Of a stretch of 64,000 nucleotides of DNA, positions 1 through 9,614 are shown piece after piece. The stretch is from Lentisphaeria bacterium UBA4640. GTDB taxonomy: Bacteria > Verrucomicrobiota > Lentisphaeria > Victivallales > UBA1829. Where the stretch lies: positions 68,376 through 132,375 of the forward strand of contig DHMO01000051.1 in NCBI GenBank assembly GCA_002405835.1, written 5' to 3'. The notes under the pieces were generated by a model. It did not search any database. It was not told the origin of the DNA and saw nothing but the letters and a program-made list of their open reading frames with translations. Made by a program: the position numbers and the translations under genes. Position 1 is the stretch's first letter. The number at the start of each line of letters is the position of its first letter.

Positions 1-1463
1 CGGAGACGGATTCGGAAGTGCTTGTCGATCTGATTTCCGAATGTTACACGGGCGATTTCGTCCAGGCGGTCGCTTCCGCGCTCCGCCGGGTGAACGGAAC
101 CTACGGTCTTGCCGTTCTCTGCACCGATTACCCCGATACGATCGTCGTTGCGCGTCACGGCAGCCCGCTGGTGATCGGTCTCGGCGACGGCTGCAATTTT
201 GCCGCTTCCGACGTTGCCGCATTCGCCGCCTACACCCGCAAGGTCATCTACCTGAACGACGGCGATCTTGCGGTTCTCACCCCGGAGAGCGTCGATCTCC
301 GCACCATTGAAAACACGCCGATTGAGCGCGCCGTTTCCAGCATCGACTGGGATGTGGATTCCGCGGGCAAGGGCAAATACGCACATTTCATGCTCAAGGA
401 GATTTTCGAACAGCCGGAATCGCTTTCAAACACGATCCGCGGCCGTTTGAATTATAATCTGAACAGCGCGGTTCTCTCCGGGCTCGGGCTTACGCCGCAT
501 GAACTCGCAAAAATTTCCCGCATCGTCATCGCCGCCTGCGGAACGAGTCTGCATGCGGGTATGGAAGGCGAATATTTCTTCGAAGACATCGCCGGAATTC
601 CCGCAGAAGTGGAACAGGCCGCCGAGTTCCGTTACCGCAACCCGATCATCGACCCCGACACGCTCGTTCTTCCGATCAGTCAGTCGGGCGAGACGGCGGA
701 CACCCTTGCCGCCGTGCGCGAGGCCATGAACAAAGGCGCGATCGTTGCGGCGCTCTGCAACGTCGTCGGCTCGACCATCGCCCGTGAAGCCGGACGCGGC
801 ATCTATCTGCATGCGGGACCCGAAATCAGCGTCGCTTCCACAAAGGCGTTCACCTGTCAGGTCACCGTTCTGCTGATGCTGGCGCTGATGCTCGGACGCA
901 ACCGCCGGCTCAGCCGCGAGGACGGCGGAGTGCTGATGCGCGAAATTGAGCGCATTCCCGAACTCATCCGCGAAACTCTCAAGCAGGCGCCCGAAATCGA
1001 GCGTCTGGCGAACAAATATGCGTATGCGAACGACTTCTTCTTCATCGGACGCGGCACGCTGTATCCGACGGCACTTGAAGGCGCGCTGAAACTCAAGGAG
1101 ATCAGCTACATTCACGCCGAAGGTTATCACGCCGCCGAACTCAAGCACGGACCGATTGCTCTGCTTGACGAGAAGGTTCCGGTCATGGCGCTCGCCAATG
1201 CGATCCCGGGACAGGAGAAGATGATCGGAAACATCCAGGAGTGTCTGGCGCGCAAATCGCCGGTCATCGCGGTGGTTTCCGGAGACGAGACGAAGGTCGC
1301 GGAGTTTACGCCGGATATCATCCGGGTTCCGGAAACTTCGCGTTTCGTCGCTCCGCTCACAACGGTTGTCGCACTTCAGCTCTTTGCTTATTACTTTGCA
1401 AAAGCGCGCGGCTGCGAGATCGACCATCCCCGCAACCTCGCCAAGAGCGTTACGGTTGAATAA
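1..1463 (+). CDS. glmS: Glutamine-fructose-6-phosphate aminotransferase, 3' part of gene
   Basis: Makes glucosamine-6-phosphate from fructose-6-phosphate and glutamine, the entry step to peptidoglycan and lipopolysaccharide amino sugars; cytoplasmic. The reading frame is already open at base 3 and runs off the left edge: 486 codons are visible against about 600 in the family, so roughly the first 110-120 residues with catalytic Cys1 lie outside. Seen here are the end of the glutaminase domain, a first SIS domain (ISQSGETADT), a second SIS domain (EGALKLKEISYIHAEGY) and the family-typical C-terminus HPRNLAKSVTVE. The GTG at base 18 is internal, not a start. hrpA begins 5 nt after the stop, so the two are probably cotranscribed. 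Confidence 0.96.
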   Translation, partial: ETDSEVLVDLISECYTGDFVQAVASALRRVNGTYGLAVLCTDYPDTIVVARHGSPLVIGLGDGCNFAASDVAAFAAYTRKVIYLNDGDLAVLTPESVDLRTIENTPIERAVSSIDWDVDSAGKGKYAHFMLKEIFEQPESLSNTIRGRLNYNLNSAVLSGLGLTPHELAKISRIVIAACGTSLHAGMEGEYFFEDIAGIPAEVEQAAEFRYRNPIIDPDTLVLPISQSGETADTLAAVREAMNKGAIVAALCNVVGSTIAREAGRGIYLHAGPEISVASTKAFTCQVTVLLMLALMLGRNRRLSREDGGVLMREIERIPELIRETLKQAPEIERLANKYAYANDFFFIGRGTLYPTALEGALKLKEISYIHAEGYHAAELKHGPIALLDEKVPVMALANAIPGQEKMIGNIQECLARKSPVIAVVSGDETKVAEFTPDIIRVPETSRFVAPLTTVVALQLFAYYFAKARGCEIDHPRNLAKSVTVE

Positions 1464-1468
1464 GTTCC

Positions 1469-4400
1469 ATGAACGGCGGATCTGAACTCAAAAAACAACT
1501 GGCGGAACTCCGGAAAGGGTTCCGCCTTCTGCGTTTATCCGACCAGGTCCGCTGGAAACGCGAGCTCGACCGCGCGGGTTCCGCCCTCGGACGCGGACAG
1601 GAGGGGGCGGCGGAGCTGCTGGACTCTCTTTCCGCCCGTTTCCGCAAGGCGCTGGACCGCTCGCTCGTCCCCGTTGCGGAGTCGCTGCGTTATGAGTTCC
1701 CGGAAGACCTGCCGATCATTTCACATGTTGATACCATCCGGGAGAAACTGAAAGAGAATCAAGTTGTAATCGTCTGCGGATCAACGGGTTCCGGCAAAAC
1801 GACTCAGCTTCCGAAGATTGCACTTGCCGCGGGATGCGGAAGGTCGGGACGAATCGGCTGCACGCAGCCGCGCCGTATCGCGGCATCCTCGCTTGCCCGC
1901 CGCGTTGCGGGAGAACTCGGTGCGGAATTCGGAAATCAGGTCGGATACAAAGTCCGTTTTGACGACCGCACCGCCGACAGGACGGTGGTCAAGTTCATGA
2001 CCGACGGCATTTTGCTTGCGGAGACGCGCGACGATCCCATGCTTTACCAGTACGACTGTGTGATTCTCGATGAGGTTCACGAACGCTCGCTAAATGTCGA
2101 TTTTCTGCTGGGCTACTTCAAACTTCTTCTCCCGAAACGCCCCGATCTGAAGCTGATCATCTCTTCCGCGACTCTGGAATCTGAGCGTCTGGCGGCGTTT
2201 TTCGGCGGAGCTCCCGTCGAGGAGGTCGAGGGGCGTCTCTTCCCGATTGAAGACTGCTGGATTGAACCCGGCGAAGACGAAGAGCTGACCGATACCGTGG
2301 CGCGCGGCGTGACGTTCATCAACGACATGGACCCGCACGGCGACATTCTGGTTTTCCTTCCCGGCGAACGGGAAATCCGCGATTGTGCCGAGATGCTGAA
2401 CGGGCGCAAGTTCCCGAACACCGAAATTCTTCCGCTCTTCGGACGGCTTTCCGCCGGAGATCAGCAGCGCGTGTTCAATCCGTCGCGGTTCCGCCGCATC
2501 GTGCTGGCGACCAACGTCGCGGAGACTTCGCTGACCATTCCCGGAATCCGCTATGTGGTCGATTCCGGACTCGTGCGCTTGAGCCGCTACAATCCGCGCA
2601 CCCGGATTCAGGAGCTGCGCGTGGAGCAGATTTCCCAGGCGAGCGCGCGTCAGCGGCGCGGACGCTGCGGGCGTCTGCGCGACGGCATCTGCGTTCACCT
2701 TTATTCCGAAGAGACTCTGAACGGGAGCGCGGAGTTCACTCCGCCGGAAATTCAGCGATCCTCGCTGGCCGGCGTCATTCTTCAGATGGCGTCGCTGAAT
2801 CTTCCGCCGCTCGGCGAGTTCCCGCTTATCGACGAACCCGCTTCCGCGCTGATCCGCGAGGGCATGCGCACCCTGAACGACCTGCGCGCGCTGGACGGTA
2901 CGCGGCTGACGCGCATCGGACGCTCTCTCGCCGCGCTTCCGCTGGATCCGCAGCTCGGCAAGATGCTGCTGGAGGCGCATCAGCACAAAGTTCTTCCGGA
3001 AATGCTGGTGATTGTTGCGTTCCTGAGCATTCCCGATCCACGCGAAAGACCTTTTGAAAAAGCGGCGGAGGCGGATTCCGCGCATCGCAGATTCCAGTCC
3101 GACAAATCGGATTTCATCGGCATTCTGAATCTCTGGCTTGTGCTGGAGGAGGAGTTCCGCACGAAAAATTCCAATCAGGCTCTCAAGCGCTTCTGCATCA
3201 AAAACTATCTGAACTACCGCCGGGTCCGCGAGTGGCGGAACCTCGTTGATGATCTGACCGCGATCATGGCGGAAAACCGCTGCTCCGCGGATGGGAAAAT
3301 TGATTTGGAGCGTCTCTCGTATGATACGCTTCACAAGGTGCTCCTCAGCGGTCTGCCGCGTCAGCTCGGCGGATACAACCGCGAGACGCGTCTGTTTTCG
3401 GATATGGGCGGGAAAAAATATCTGATTTTCCCCGGCTCCGGTCTCGCGAAACGGAAGAGTCCTCCTGATTTCATGCTTTCGTTTGCGCTGGTTGAAACGA
3501 CGCGTGTGTTTGGACGCTGCAACGCCGAAGTCAAGGCGGAGTGGCTCGAACAGATTGCACCGTGGCTCTGCGCGTATGTCTATGACAATGTCTACTGGGA
3601 CGACCGTTCCGGTTTCGTTTATGCGCGGGAGCGGGTGACCGCCGGTCAGCTGATCATCAATTCCGGACGCCGCTGTCATTATGCGAAGACGCATCCGAAA
3701 GAGGCGCGAGAAGTCTTTATCCGGGAAGGACTTGTGACCGGAGCAGCAACTCTGCGCGGAACCTGGCTCGAAGAGAGCGCATACCTCATCCGCGAAATCC
3801 GGCTGCTGGAACTCAAAACGCGCCGTCCCGATTCCCTCATCAATGAAGTTGCCCTGTTCGATTGTTTCGACCGCATGCTTCCGCCCACCTTCTCTTCGCT
3901 GGATGCTGTCCGCCGCGCCTGGAATGCGGAGCGCAAGAGCTATCTCCCTGATCCGGAAGAGTTTACGACGGAAGAATATGATGAACTTGATGAAGCGGAC
4001 TATCCCGATTTTCTCACATTCGCCGGTCAGCGTTTCCCGCTTTCCTATTCGTATGATCCGGGAGAGAAGCACGATGGCGTGACACTCACCGTTCCGGAAG
4101 ATTCGCTGAACCTGCTGAATCCGCATGTCCTGGATTATCTGGTTCCGGGGTATCTGCCGCAGAAGATCGAGGCGATGCTGCGTGCGCTGCCGAAGCGCAT
4201 CCGCGTGGAGCTGATGCCTCTGCAGAAAGCGGTTGAAGGGTTCATGGAGCTTTACCGCACAGGAGAAATCTTCACGGAACAGCCGATTGCGGACGCCTTG
4301 TCTGAATTCATTTTCACCACATACGGAATAGAGATTGAACGCGGGGCGTTCGATTCGCTTGAACTGCCCGAATATCTCATGATGAAACTTGCAATCAAAA

Positions 4401-5347
4401 ATGCGCGCGGCGTGGTGAGAAGCGTTGTGCGCGAATTCCCCGAAGTTCACCGTCTGGATTCCGCGCTCAGCAAAAGCATCCCGGTTGTGCGGAAATGGGA
4501 AGTGACAAACTCGCTCTGCTGGCCGGGGATCGATCAGGAACTGCCGCGTTCCGTCATCGTCTCGAAAGAGGCTGGGACGGCGGGATATCTGGCGGTTGTC
4601 GCGGAGGAAAACAGCGTCGGGCGCAAGGTGTTCCTCAAGGAGGATGAGGCGCGTTTGATGCATGAACGCGGCCTGCTGAAACTCTACCGTCTGGAACTGC
4701 CGCAGATCATCAAGCCGCTGCGCGCGATGCTGAAGATTCCGCATGAAATGGAGCTCAGTTTCTTTCTGGAAGACCGCGCGTGGAAGGATGAGATGATTGA
4801 TTCCGCCATTCGCGATTCGTTCCCGTGCGATTGCTGGGAAATCCGAACTGCGGGTGCGTTTGCGCAGGCTCTGGAACATTCGCGCGACTGTGTGGCGGAG
4901 CTGCTTTCCCGCAAACTGGAACAGTTGAAACTGGTGTTTTCGCTCTATGAAGATGCGGAAAATTTTGCGGACCGTCTGCCGGAACAATCGGAGGCGTATG
5001 CGTCGATCCGGGAGCGTTTTGAGCTTCTGTTCCGTCCGGGGTTCCTGCGCTGCCGCCGTGCGTTTGAGCGTTACGACCGCTATCTGAAGGCTCTGAAAAT
5101 CCGTGCGGAGCGCGCAGTCTCCGCACCCGCGAAGGATTCGCAGAAGGGGGCGGATCTGGTTCCGTTTACGCGCAAACTGAAACTGGCGTTTTCGATGACT
5201 CCGGACTTGGAGCGGAACGAATCTCTGTATGATTTTTATCTGCTTTACGAGGAAGCGAACATCAACCGCTTTGCTCCGGAAATCAAGACTCTGGAGAAAT
5301 GCGGAACTGAAGTTCTGAAATCCCGGTGGGAAGCTGTTCGCATTTAA
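1469..5347 (+). CDS. hrpA: ATP-dependent RNA helicase HrpA (DEAH/RHA family)
   Basis: RNA helicase of the HrpA type, linked in other bacteria to rescue of stalled ribosomes and mRNA processing. At 1292 aa it has the normal length for full HrpA. Visible motifs: Walker A GSTGSGKTTQLPK near residue 104, DEVHERS near 201 (Val replaces Ala in DEAH), SAT soon after, NVAETSLTIPG, and motif VI RQRRGRCGRLRDG. The long C-terminal half carries the HrpA-specific OB-fold and DUF3418-like parts. ATG lies 5 nt after the glmS stop with no strong Shine-Dalgarno, which suggests coupling to glmS. Confidence 0.95.
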   Translation: MNGGSELKKQLAELRKGFRLLRLSDQVRWKRELDRAGSALGRGQEGAAELLDSLSARFRKALDRSLVPVAESLRYEFPEDLPIISHVDTIREKLKENQVVIVCGSTGSGKTTQLPKIALAAGCGRSGRIGCTQPRRIAASSLARRVAGELGAEFGNQVGYKVRFDDRTADRTVVKFMTDGILLAETRDDPMLYQYDCVILDEVHERSLNVDFLLGYFKLLLPKRPDLKLIISSATLESERLAAFFGGAPVEEVEGRLFPIEDCWIEPGEDEELTDTVARGVTFINDMDPHGDILVFLPGEREIRDCAEMLNGRKFPNTEILPLFGRLSAGDQQRVFNPSRFRRIVLATNVAETSLTIPGIRYVVDSGLVRLSRYNPRTRIQELRVEQISQASARQRRGRCGRLRDGICVHLYSEETLNGSAEFTPPEIQRSSLAGVILQMASLNLPPLGEFPLIDEPASALIREGMRTLNDLRALDGTRLTRIGRSLAALPLDPQLGKMLLEAHQHKVLPEMLVIVAFLSIPDPRERPFEKAAEADSAHRRFQSDKSDFIGILNLWLVLEEEFRTKNSNQALKRFCIKNYLNYRRVREWRNLVDDLTAIMAENRCSADGKIDLERLSYDTLHKVLLSGLPRQLGGYNRETRLFSDMGGKKYLIFPGSGLAKRKSPPDFMLSFALVETTRVFGRCNAEVKAEWLEQIAPWLCAYVYDNVYWDDRSGFVYARERVTAGQLIINSGRRCHYAKTHPKEAREVFIREGLVTGAATLRGTWLEESAYLIREIRLLELKTRRPDSLINEVALFDCFDRMLPPTFSSLDAVRRAWNAERKSYLPDPEEFTTEEYDELDEADYPDFLTFAGQRFPLSYSYDPGEKHDGVTLTVPEDSLNLLNPHVLDYLVPGYLPQKIEAMLRALPKRIRVELMPLQKAVEGFMELYRTGEIFTEQPIADALSEFIFTTYGIEIERGAFDSLELPEYLMMKLAIKNARGVVRSVVREFPEVHRLDSALSKSIPVVRKWEVTNSLCWPGIDQELPRSVIVSKEAGTAGYLAVVAEENSVGRKVFLKEDEARLMHERGLLKLYRLELPQIIKPLRAMLKIPHEMELSFFLEDRAWKDEMIDSAIRDSFPCDCWEIRTAGAFAQALEHSRDCVAELLSRKLEQLKLVFSLYEDAENFADRLPEQSEAYASIRERFELLFRPGFLRCRRAFERYDRYLKALKIRAERAVSAPAKDSQKGADLVPFTRKLKLAFSMTPDLERNESLYDFYLLYEEANINRFAPEIKTLEKCGTEVLKSRWEAVRI

Positions 5348-5354
5348 AATAAAA

Positions 5355-5387
5355 AAATCGCCGGAACTGTATGTTTTCCGGCGATTT
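5355..5387 (-). terminator. Rho-independent terminator, probably bidirectional
   Basis: Perfect 12-bp inverted repeat (AAATCGCCGGAA / TTCCGGCGATTT) with a 9-nt loop between the convergent hrpA and nudC genes. Read on the minus strand it is followed by a run of T, so it best serves nudC; on the plus strand it ends in ATTT and may also stop hrpA. Confidence 0.85.
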
Positions 5388-5394
5388 GCAAAGT

Positions 5395-6222
5395 TTACTT
5401 GCTGGAATGTTTTGCTTTGAAATCTTCAATGATCCGCCGCGCGATGCTTCCGACGGGCGGAATTTTCGGCAGATGATCCGCATGGAACCAGCCGAGCGTT
5501 TCAAGCTCTGTTCCGTCCGGATGAGCTTCTCCGGAAACGTAATCTGCGTAAAATCCGAGCATGAGCGAGTTCGGGAACGGCCAGCACTGACTGGAGAAGT
5601 AGCGGATATTGCCGACTGTTACGCCGGTTTCCTCCATAATTTCGCGCGCAATGGTTTCCTCGATATTTTCCCCGGCTTCAACGAACCCTGAGATAAGCCC
5701 GTGGATTTCCGGAAGGAAGTTGCGGTTGTGCGCAAGGAGAATTTCATCGCCGCGCGTGACGGCGACAATGACCGCGGGGGCGAGCTGGGGATAGAACCGT
5801 TCGCCGCATTTCGGGCAGACGAGTGCAACGTCGCTTTTCGATTCTCCGAGTTTTTCTCCGCAGTGTCCGCAGAATTTATGCTGTCTGCGCCAGTGAAGGA
5901 GTTCTTTTGCTCTGCATCCGGCGGCGAAAGCGGAGTCGTGAAGATATCCGACTGCGAGTCTGACCGGAACGGTCTGCACGTTTGCAGGTGTTTCGGGGAG
6001 AGTCTCGAGATCGGCTGCGTAACACGGTATTCCATCGCGGTTTCCGATGCTGAGCGCGGAGATATTGAGGTTCTGCAGATCGGCGGTGCGGGGAAAGGAA
6101 TACTGATCATTTCCCGGGCAGAGCAGCATATCGCGTCCGCAGAAGATGATGAGTTCGGCGTTCTGGTGTTTTTTCCATTCCGGCGTAAACGCCGGTGCGG
6201 GATCCGGTATGAATTTCGGCAT
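5395..6222 (-). CDS. nudC: NADH pyrophosphatase NudC (Nudix)
   Basis: Hydrolyses NADH to NMNH and AMP and, in characterised homologues, removes NAD caps from RNA. 275 aa. Seen: a zinc ribbon with Cys118/121/136/139, a complete Nudix box at residues 179-201 (starts GFVEAGE, contains REIMEETG), and the family signature SQCWPFPNS at 211-219, where Cys stands for the usual Pro of SQPWPFPxS. The open frame extends 46 codons further upstream, but the ATG at 6222 has a good AGGAG 7 nt before it and gives the normal family length. Transcribed alone, divergent from the repeat-protein gene. Confidence 0.93.
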   Translation of the reverse strand: MPKFIPDPAPAFTPEWKKHQNAELIIFCGRDMLLCPGNDQYSFPRTADLQNLNISALSIGNRDGIPCYAADLETLPETPANVQTVPVRLAVGYLHDSAFAAGCRAKELLHWRRQHKFCGHCGEKLGESKSDVALVCPKCGERFYPQLAPAVIVAVTRGDEILLAHNRNFLPEIHGLISGFVEAGENIEETIAREIMEETGVTVGNIRYFSSQCWPFPNSLMLGFYADYVSGEAHPDGTELETLGWFHADHLPKIPPVGSIARRIIEDFKAKHSSK

Positions 6223-6372
6223 GTTCAAAGCTCCTGTTTTTGTGTAATATACATTCGGCGGAAAAAAATGCAAAAAAAATCTTTCCGCCTGTAGATTTTT
6301 CAGAAGTTCCGCATTCTTAAGGACAGAGCGGTGAAGCTCAAACAAAAAACAACAAACCAAACGGAGGTTCTT

Positions 6373-6645
6373 ATGAACAAGCTCATGACAATCGCAGCAG
6401 CCGGTCTTCTCATCGCAGGCGTCGGAATGGTTACCGTCAATGCGGCGGAAACAACCGGAACAACAACCGTGAAGACTCTGAAGAACGGTCTCAAAAACGG
6501 AGCAAAGAACGGACTCAGGAACGGTACGAAGGAGGGGCTCAAAAACGGCACGAAAAACGGATTGAAGAACGGTCTTAAAAACGGTCTCAAGAACGGACTC
6601 AAAAACGGCATGAAGAACGGAAAGGTTAATGGCGACAAAAAGTGA
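6373..6645 (+). CDS. Secreted Lys-Asn-Gly tetrapeptide-repeat protein, function unknown
   Basis: 90-aa protein not recognised from any family. A signal peptide (MNKLMTIAAAGLLIAGVGM, probable cleavage after VNA) is followed by a short Thr-rich stretch and then about 13 tandem tetrapeptides of the form xKNG (x mostly Leu, also Thr, Ala, Met), ending KVNGDKK. The mature protein is therefore very basic. GGAGG sits 6 nt before the ATG at 6373; the longer frame from 6331 lacks a ribosome site. The spacing of Gly residues loosely recalls MORN-type repeats but lacks their aromatic residues. It lies directly before a sigma factor/kinase operon, separated by a hairpin. Confidence 0.8.
   Translation: MNKLMTIAAAGLLIAGVGMVTVNAAETTGTTTVKTLKNGLKNGAKNGLRNGTKEGLKNGTKNGLKNGLKNGLKNGLKNGMKNGKVNGDKK
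6478..6633 (+). repeat. 12-bp coding repeat, about 13 units (xKNG)
   Basis: Tandem 12-bp units encode [L/T/A/M]KNG. Asn is AAC in all full repeats, but Leu (CTG, CTC, CTT, TTG), Lys (AAA, AAG) and Gly (GGC, GGA, GGT) vary between units. Such synonymous scatter shows an old array kept at the protein level, not a fresh slippage product. Confidence 0.85.
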
Positions 6646-6654
6646 ATCCGTTCC

Positions 6655-6714
6655 CCGGAGATTCCCTGAAACGGGGAGTCTCCGGTTGATTTTGTATGCA
6701 GAATGTGCTATATT
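6655..6714 (+). promoter_or_regulatory. Terminator-like hairpin overlapping the sigma-factor promoter
   Basis: An inverted repeat CCGGAGA / TCTCCGG (6655-6685, with inner TTCCC/GGGGA pairing) follows the repeat-protein stop and leads into TTGATTTT. The same TTGATT (6686-6691) is a -35 box, 17 bp before TATATT (6709-6714), about 30 nt before the sigma-factor start. The end of one unit and the promoter of the next are thus packed together. Confidence 0.65.
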
Positions 6715-6745
6715 TATTGTGGAAAAAGCGGAAAGGAATTTCTTT

Positions 6746-7345
6746 ATGACACTGTCTGAAACTCAAATTCAGGAGAGCTGGGCATCCCGTTTTCTCGAAT
6801 ACCGGGGACAGCTGCTCGCGCTCGCCCGCCGGAATCTGAATCCGGTTCTCGCCCGGCGCATAACTCCGGAGGATATCGTGCAGGACACGCTCTCCGATGC
6901 CTGTTCCAAACTTCAGTTTTTTGAAAACGAGCCGGAGATTCCTGTTTACTGCAAATTGCGCAAACTTCTTTTTCAGACCATTACGGCGTTGGAACGCAAA
7001 CACTTGCAGAGTCAGAAGCGCGACGCCTACAAGGATATGGAAGTAACTGAGAGTGAGGAGGCTTCCACTGCGCGTCTCAACTGGAACAAGTTTGCGGATA
7101 CGATGACCGGTCCGCTGACCAAAGTCGCGCGCGCCGACCGTTTTACTCTTCTGCGGAAATCGCTTGCCGTTTTGCCGGAAAACGACCGGCAGATTCTTGA
7201 ACTGCGCCATTTCGACGGCATGTCCAACGCCGACTGCGCGGAAGTCCTGCATATCGCCCCGAAAGCCGCAAGCATCCGTTATGTCCGGGCGCTTCAGCGG
7301 CTTCAGAAACTGTTGAACGAATACACCGAGTTTCAAAATGAGTGA
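6746..7345 (+). CDS. ECF-type RNA polymerase sigma factor (PVC subgroup)
   Basis: 199 aa. Region 2 is around EDIVQDTLSDACSKL and region 4 is LAVLPENDRQILELRHFDGMS followed by a helix-turn-helix, typical of the ECF sigma factors that planctomycetes and verrucomicrobia encode beside Ser/Thr kinases. It would direct RNA polymerase to a small regulon, possibly under control of the adjacent kinase. The ATG at 6746 has AAAGGA in front; the longer frame from 6629 starts inside the upstream hairpin and is unlikely. The stop overlaps the kinase start by 8 nt, so translation is coupled. No anti-sigma factor is seen; the kinase may take that role (inference). Confidence 0.9.
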   Translation: MTLSETQIQESWASRFLEYRGQLLALARRNLNPVLARRITPEDIVQDTLSDACSKLQFFENEPEIPVYCKLRKLLFQTITALERKHLQSQKRDAYKDMEVTESEEASTARLNWNKFADTMTGPLTKVARADRFTLLRKSLAVLPENDRQILELRHFDGMSNADCAEVLHIAPKAASIRYVRALQRLQKLLNEYTEFQNE

Positions 7346-9614
7346 ATCGAATTCTCTGGAAGAACTGATTGAGCGTTTTCTGGAACGCTGCCGTGCGGGC
7401 GACGTCCCCGATGTGGAGGCTTTTGCCGCAGGATATCCGGAGCACCGCGATGAACTGCTCCGCATTCTCCCGCTGATGATGCAGATGGAGGGACTCCGCA
7501 CGGAAGTTTCGCGCACGGTTCCTGTTTCCGCATCGCCGGAATTGCCGGATACCGATTACCGTCTTCTGCATGTCATCGGCGCGGGCGGAATGGGGACGGT
7601 GTACGAGGCGCTCCAGATTTCTCTGAACCGGAAAGTCGCAGTCAAACTTCTCTCGTCCGCTCTGCTGAAGAGTGAAGAGCAGCGGAACATGTTTGAAAAC
7701 GAAGCGCGCGTGATTGCCATGCTTCATCATCCGAACATCATCAAAGTCCTGAGCGCCGGATGCGGTCCGGAGCGCTGTTATTATGCGATGGAACTGGTTC
7801 ATGGCAAAGGACTTGACGAGTGCGGTGTGCATGATCCGCAGGGTATCGCGCGGCTGGGGCTTCAGGCGGCGGAGGCGCTGGCGTATGCGCACCGATGCGG
7901 AATTCTGCATCGCGACATCAAGCCCGCGAATCTTCTGCTGGACTCCGAAGGGCAGGTGCGTGTCGGTGATTTCGGAATCGCATTTGTTCTGCGCGGGGCG
8001 AAAGAGATTGTGGAGAAGGGACATTCCCGTTCCGGAACTCTGCGGTTCATGTCGCCGGAGCGTCTGGCGGATGGCGTCAACTCGTTTTCGTCGGATCTCT
8101 ATTCGCTCGGGGCGTCGCTTTATGAACTCGCGACGGGAAAGCCGATTCTTGCGGAGCGCACGCCGGAGGAGCTGATGAAGCGAATCTGCAGTGCGCCGCT
8201 TCCGCCGCTGAAATCGGGGAATCCGGATTTCGATGCGATCATCAACAAGAGTACCGCATACTTTCCGGAAGACCGCTATTCATGCATGGATGAGTTCGCC
8301 GCCGATTTGCGGAGATTCCTGAATCATGAGCCTGTCCGTGCGGCGAATCCTTCGCTGCTGCGGCGATTCACTCTGTGGATCCGGCGCAAACCGGCGGTTG
8401 CCGGGCTGACGTTTGCCGCGGTTTTCTGCGCGGCGGCGTTTGTTGCGGCTCTGGCCGTCGGCTACATCCGGACTTCAGCCGCGCTGAAACTCGCGGAGGA
8501 GAATGCGCAAGTGGCGGATTCCACTCTGTCACAGGTTTTCCGCCGCATTGCGGAACAGCCGCCGACAAAGAAGAATGCGGAGCTGCTTTCAACTCTGCTT
8601 CCCTATTACCGGACGATTGCCGGACGCCGCGGGCTTCCGCCGGAACGTTTGCGCGAGGCCAACGCCATTATCGGGGAATGTGCCATGCGGACCGGAAGCT
8701 ATTCCCTTGCGATAGAAGCGCTTACGGCAAATGCGGACCCGCGCGACCCCGCATCGCTGAACCGTCTTGCCGAAGCTCTGAAGGCGGACGGACAGACGGA
8801 GGTCGCGGCGAAGTATAGTCATCGGGTCGTGGAAAGTTTTGCGGATTCCGGAATTCCAGGGGAGCGGTTTGAAGCGGTTCGGGCTCTGCTGTCGCTTTCC
8901 GCTTTGCCGGAAAGTCCGGAAGGGGAACGGGCGTTCGGAATGCTGGAGCAGTTGCTTGCGGCGGATTCGGCGAACCCGGAATACCGTTTTCAGTATGCGC
9001 GGCTTCTCGGCGCAAATCCGCGTCTCTTCCGGAAATTGCAGATTCCGGGCGTGGAACCGAATGCGCTGCGTCTGCTGCTGAAACTTTGTGAATCTTATCC
9101 GGAGCGTCGGGAATATGGCGTGGCGCTGATGGAGCTTACCCTGCGCCGTCTGCGCATGCCGCGCGGATTCAGCGGACGCGGCCGGAGCGAAACGGAGGAG
9201 GCTGTCGCGCTTTCGGAACGTCTGCTTGGACGCTTCCCGAACGACCCGGCGGTTGTGTCGTCTGCGGTTCAGCTTCATTCGCGCTGCATTGAACTTCTGC
9301 GCCGGAACGGAGAGGATGCAAAGGCGCGGAAGGAGACTGACCGCCTGCTGGCGATTCTGGAAATCCTCTTCCACAATCCCGAGGTTTCGGATGACGTGCG
9401 GGAAAATCTGATTCAGCTTCAGCTGGAGCGTTTGGAGCTCTTCCGTCACGGACGTTCTGCGGATGCGGAGGTTCTGGAAGGAAAAATCCGCGGGGAACTG
9501 GAATCTTATCGCGGAAGCCGTGCGGATGAATTCCGTAAAGCTCTGGAAAAAACACCGGAAAAAGAACCGCGCCGGGGAAACGGTTTCCGGCGCAGAAGGA
9601 GAGTTGAAGAATGA
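7338..9614 (+). CDS. Membrane Ser/Thr protein kinase
   Basis: 758 aa. An N-terminal helical segment (about 1-70) precedes a Hanks-type kinase domain (about 74-340): GAGGMG glycine loop, VAVKLL lysine, HRDIKPANLLLD near residue 191, GDFGIA near 210, and the SPE equivalent of APE. One membrane helix follows (about 353-376, rich in Ala/Phe), then about 380 residues of helical TPR-like repeats, presumably extracytoplasmic. All catalytic residues are present. It overlaps the sigma factor at its start and the esterase by ATGA at its end, so the three are one transcription unit and it probably senses an envelope signal. Confidence 0.92.
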   Translation: MSESNSLEELIERFLERCRAGDVPDVEAFAAGYPEHRDELLRILPLMMQMEGLRTEVSRTVPVSASPELPDTDYRLLHVIGAGGMGTVYEALQISLNRKVAVKLLSSALLKSEEQRNMFENEARVIAMLHHPNIIKVLSAGCGPERCYYAMELVHGKGLDECGVHDPQGIARLGLQAAEALAYAHRCGILHRDIKPANLLLDSEGQVRVGDFGIAFVLRGAKEIVEKGHSRSGTLRFMSPERLADGVNSFSSDLYSLGASLYELATGKPILAERTPEELMKRICSAPLPPLKSGNPDFDAIINKSTAYFPEDRYSCMDEFAADLRRFLNHEPVRAANPSLLRRFTLWIRRKPAVAGLTFAAVFCAAAFVAALAVGYIRTSAALKLAEENAQVADSTLSQVFRRIAEQPPTKKNAELLSTLLPYYRTIAGRRGLPPERLREANAIIGECAMRTGSYSLAIEALTANADPRDPASLNRLAEALKADGQTEVAAKYSHRVVESFADSGIPGERFEAVRALLSLSALPESPEGERAFGMLEQLLAADSANPEYRFQYARLLGANPRLFRKLQIPGVEPNALRLLLKLCESYPERREYGVALMELTLRRLRMPRGFSGRGRSETEEAVALSERLLGRFPNDPAVVSSAVQLHSRCIELLRRNGEDAKARKETDRLLAILEILFHNPEVSDDVRENLIQLQLERLELFRHGRSADAEVLEGKIRGELESYRGSRADEFRKALEKTPEKEPRRGNGFRRRRRVEE

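Noticed and set aside
2090..4987. Very long minus-strand frame opposite hrpA, and similar long antisense frames opposite the permease, cysS, pepF, metG, rhaB, GH31, hmuS and argD-argF
   Set aside because: They are shadows produced by strong third-position GC bias. Their products are rich in Arg, His and Gln with no domain, while the opposite strand encodes recognised proteins.
6373..6645. KNG array as a CRISPR or a sequencing slippage artefact
   Set aside because: Units are 12 bp, in frame, with synonymous differences and a signal peptide and ribosome site in front.
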